Shown in pieces: positions 62,290 to 64,000 of a stretch of 64,000 bases of DNA (the stretch's first letter is position 1; every line of letters begins with the position of its first letter). The notes under the pieces are model-generated. The model made no database searches and had not been told where the DNA came from. It saw only the letters and a program-made list of their open reading frames with translations. The translations under genes were made by a program, and so were the position numbers. The stretch comes from an uncultured Lachnospiraceae bacterium (lineage in GTDB: Bacteria; Bacillota; Clostridia; Lachnospirales; Lachnospiraceae): NCBI GenBank assembly GCA_949878435.1, contig CATLAK010000017.1:1-64000 (forward strand). The letters are read 5' to 3'.

Positions 62290-62781
62290 TTACAGTTCAT
62301 GATAATAAGGGCAGATATCTTCATAATGTCCGTCCTTCATGCGAAATCCTTTCGGGATCGTCCCCAGCTGGATGAAGCCAAGCCGTTCATACAGGTGCCG
62401 CGCATGCAGATTGGATGAAACCACCGCATTGAACTGCAGCACGCCAAATCCATGTTCCTTTCCCTGCATCAGACAGTCCATCACTAATTTTTCACCGATA
62501 TGCTGCCCCCGTGCATCCCTAGAGACCGCATAGCTTGCATTACAGATATGACCGCACCTGCCTACATTATTCGGGTGGAGAATATATAACCCGCAAACGG
62601 CAGCCGAAGATGCTTCGACTGCCACGCCGCAGTAAGTCTGAGATGCAAAAAATTCCTCTCCCGTCTCGATTGTCAGACATTCTTCCTGAGGGAAGGCAAT
62701 CCCCTCCTCCACTACCTCATTCCAGATACGGATCATTTCCTTTAAGTCTTTTTCTGTGTACTTTCTTACTACTATATTCAT
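62290..62781 (-). CDS. GNAT family acetyltransferase (b)
   Basis: 163 residues. ASYAVSRDARGQHIGEKLVMDCL is the acetyl-CoA loop and NLHARHLYERLGF the C-terminal motif; the N-terminus MNIVVRKYTEKDLKEMIRIWNEVVEEG resembles phosphinothricin/methionine-sulfoximine-type acetyltransferases, but the match is loose. Substrate unknown. Confidence 0.88.
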   Translation of the reverse strand: MNIVVRKYTEKDLKEMIRIWNEVVEEGIAFPQEECLTIETGEEFFASQTYCGVAVEASSAAVCGLYILHPNNVGRCGHICNASYAVSRDARGQHIGEKLVMDCLMQGKEHGFGVLQFNAVVSSNLHARHLYERLGFIQLGTIPKGFRMKDGHYEDICPYYHEL

Positions 62782-62796
62782 TGCTTCCTGCTCCCT

Positions 62797-63090
62797 TTAA
62801 GCCATCATTGATGTATAGGCATAACTATTTTTATACATATACTCTGGTGCGCAATCAATATCGCCATCCAGCCATGTTACGACACCATGCTCTATACTCG
62901 GATTTCTGAATATATTTTCATTTTTTAAAGGTTCAAACACTTCACCTTCTAAAATAGTTGCATCAAATAATCTTGTTTCACCATTTGAAAATGTAAGAAG
63001 CATAATCCTGTCTTTCAGCGGTTTCACTGCTATTACCCTAAATACATTCATTACCTCTTCACCATATACAATACCATTTAATATATACAT
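62797..63090 (-). CDS. DUF2442-like protein
   Basis: 97 residues. VKPLKDRIMLLTFSNGETRLFDATI, then FRNPSIEHGVVTWLDGDIDCAPEYMY fits the DUF2442 pattern. DUF2442 genes often pair with DUF4160 genes; none is adjacent here. A GNAT gene follows 15 bp downstream. Confidence 0.75.
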   Translation of the reverse strand: MYILNGIVYGEEVMNVFRVIAVKPLKDRIMLLTFSNGETRLFDATILEGEVFEPLKNENIFRNPSIEHGVVTWLDGDIDCAPEYMYKNSYAYTSMMA

Positions 63091-63351
63091 CTGCTTCCTC
63101 CATATCTTCTAAATTTATTTCATTACATTATACCTCTTTCTATTTTAATGGTTCAAAAATCTGCTTATCTCTGGCACATTATCGTCCTCTTTCCTTTTTT
63201 ATAATTAGTATACCATATACTTTAATCTAACGCTATTTACCCCGTAGATTCTTGTAAAATATATTTACTATTAACCATTTCCGTAGTAATATATGATTCT
63301 GGTTTGTATGGTGAAAATGCAAACCGGAACAAACACTATGAAGGAGCCATC
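63091..63351. other. AT-rich divergent gap with a leader hairpin
   Basis: AT-rich promoter region between divergent genes. GGTTTGTAT and ATGCAAACC (63301-63325) form a 9-bp hairpin just before the MGMT-like gene. Other signals could not be fixed. Confidence 0.4.
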
Positions 63352-63642
63352 ATGACTGCAATTCTCACAGAAGATTTGATTTTTGAAATTCTCTCGGTAG
63401 TAGAAGAAATACCAGAAGGAAATGTTGCCTCCTACGGGCAGATTGCTCGGTTAATCGGAAGAGATAAAAATGCAAGGCTTGTAGGTAAAGTATTGAGCAT
63501 ATCGGAATATTACGGCACGTACCCCTGCCACCGCGTCGTGAATCACTCCGGGAGACTGGCGCCTCATTTCCACAGGCAAAAAGAATTACTACTTGGGGAA
63601 AATATTCCCTTTAAAGACGATACTAATATCAGAATAAAATAA
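63352..63642 (+). CDS. MGMT-like DNA alkyl-transfer protein, short
   Basis: 96 residues from ATG 63352 (GAAGGAG upstream). VVEEIPEGNVASYGQIARLIG is the DNA-binding helix-turn-helix of the Ogt/MGMT C-terminal domain and YPCHRVVN holds the acceptor Cys (C59). Alkyltransferase-like (ATL) proteins lack this Cys, so it may be active. The usual GGYxxG segment after the active site is missing or changed (NHSGRLAPHFHRQKELL), as in the short YbaZ-type proteins. Confidence 0.85.
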   Translation: MTAILTEDLIFEILSVVEEIPEGNVASYGQIARLIGRDKNARLVGKVLSISEYYGTYPCHRVVNHSGRLAPHFHRQKELLLGENIPFKDDTNIRIK

Positions 63643-63661
63643 TACTTGGGAGGTTCTACGA

Positions 63662-64000
63662 ATGATACCTGCTATCCGCAAACAAAAGATTCTGAATTTA
63701 CTGCAATCGGGAGAGATTCTATACACCGACTACCTGTTAGATACCTTAGGCGTCTCTCTCTCCACCCTGCGCAGAGATTTAAAAGAGTTGGAAAAAGAAA
63801 AAAAAATATCCCATCTACACGGCGGCGGCGTGCAGATCGTGAAGGACAATATCGAACTTAAGATTTCTGCTAAATTGAATCTGAATAAAGAAGCAAAAGA
63901 GACAATCGCCAAAAAGGCTGCCTCCTTTGTGAACAACAAAGATGTAATTTTTTTAGACCCTTCCAGTACCACCCTTCCCATGATTCCGTTTCTGAAGGGA
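63662..64000 (+). CDS. DeoR family transcriptional regulator (partial, runs off the window)
   Basis: 113 codons visible. N-terminal DeoR HTH: RKQKILNLLQSGEILYTDYLLDTLGVSLSTLRRDLKELEKEKKISHLHGGG, followed by the start of the sugar-phosphate-binding domain (KEAKETIAKKAASFVNNKDVIFLDPSSTT). GGGAGG precedes ATG 63662. Probably controls a sugar operon beyond the window. Confidence 0.92.
   Translation, partial: MIPAIRKQKILNLLQSGEILYTDYLLDTLGVSLSTLRRDLKELEKEKKISHLHGGGVQIVKDNIELKISAKLNLNKEAKETIAKKAASFVNNKDVIFLDPSSTTLPMIPFLKG

Overview
The window looks like chromosome of a Gram-positive, moderate-GC Clostridia, most likely Lachnospiraceae. The basis is a class III (Firmicutes-type) fructose bisphosphatase, a lysine riboswitch, a cysteine T-box, Mini-RNase III, a SigH cluster, BipA, AgrC/LytTR and Bce-like signalling genes, and strong AGGAGG-type ribosome binding sites. 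All assignments rest on reading the sequence and recalling families; no search was run.

Layout. 0.2-7.1 kb: a stand-alone hisA-like gene, an Asn/Thr/Asp-rich lipoprotein, a riboswitch-controlled dapA-dapB-fbp run, a corrinoid adenosyltransferase and an SSB-like protein. 7.2-8.3 kb: no gene, but two very large nested palindromes sharing a ~195-nt core. 8.3-18.4 kb: bipA, mgtE with an overlapping leader ORF, a YigZ protein, a class A PBP, and a cysteine-peptidase-like gene, MATE and xpt run. 18.5-20.2 kb: tRNA-Thr, a small unknown gene, and an abiF-like ncRNA plus HEPN protein unit. 20.3-30.1 kb: a FecCD/FecE pair facing a five-gene run of RND transporter, TetR, thiamine pyrophosphokinase, FecB/BtuF-like lipoprotein and siroheme/cobalamin CysG. 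30.2-37.5 kb: a Bacillus-like cysE-cysS-mrnC-rlmB-sigH block, interrupted by yefM-yoeB and carrying an SGNH hydrolase in the usual yacP position; cysE has a cysteine T-box.

37.6-51 kb is an accessory block lying between cysE and ispF, which are close neighbours in Bacillus. It holds a WG-repeat protein, a decayed PAAR-like/lysozyme gene, GNAT, a winged-helix remnant, a class III Fic protein, an AraC-GGDEF fusion, an AgrC/AgrA-like pair, an OmpR/kinase pair with a three-gene ABC exporter, and a lipoprotein. 51-64 kb: ispF, a truncated nucleotidyltransferase, MATE plus LacI regulator, a zeta-toxin remnant with its small partner, a methyltransferase, a membrane HExxH protein, an ABC-F protein, a chemotaxis receptor, an LRR-type exported protein, GNAT, DUF2442-like, MGMT-like and the start of a DeoR regulator.

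The most unusual items are the double nested palindromes at 7.2-8.3 kb, whose two cores show compensatory base changes; the abiF-like RNA/HEPN pair; and the mgtE leader peptide. No complete prophage, CRISPR array, rRNA operon or intact insertion sequence was seen.
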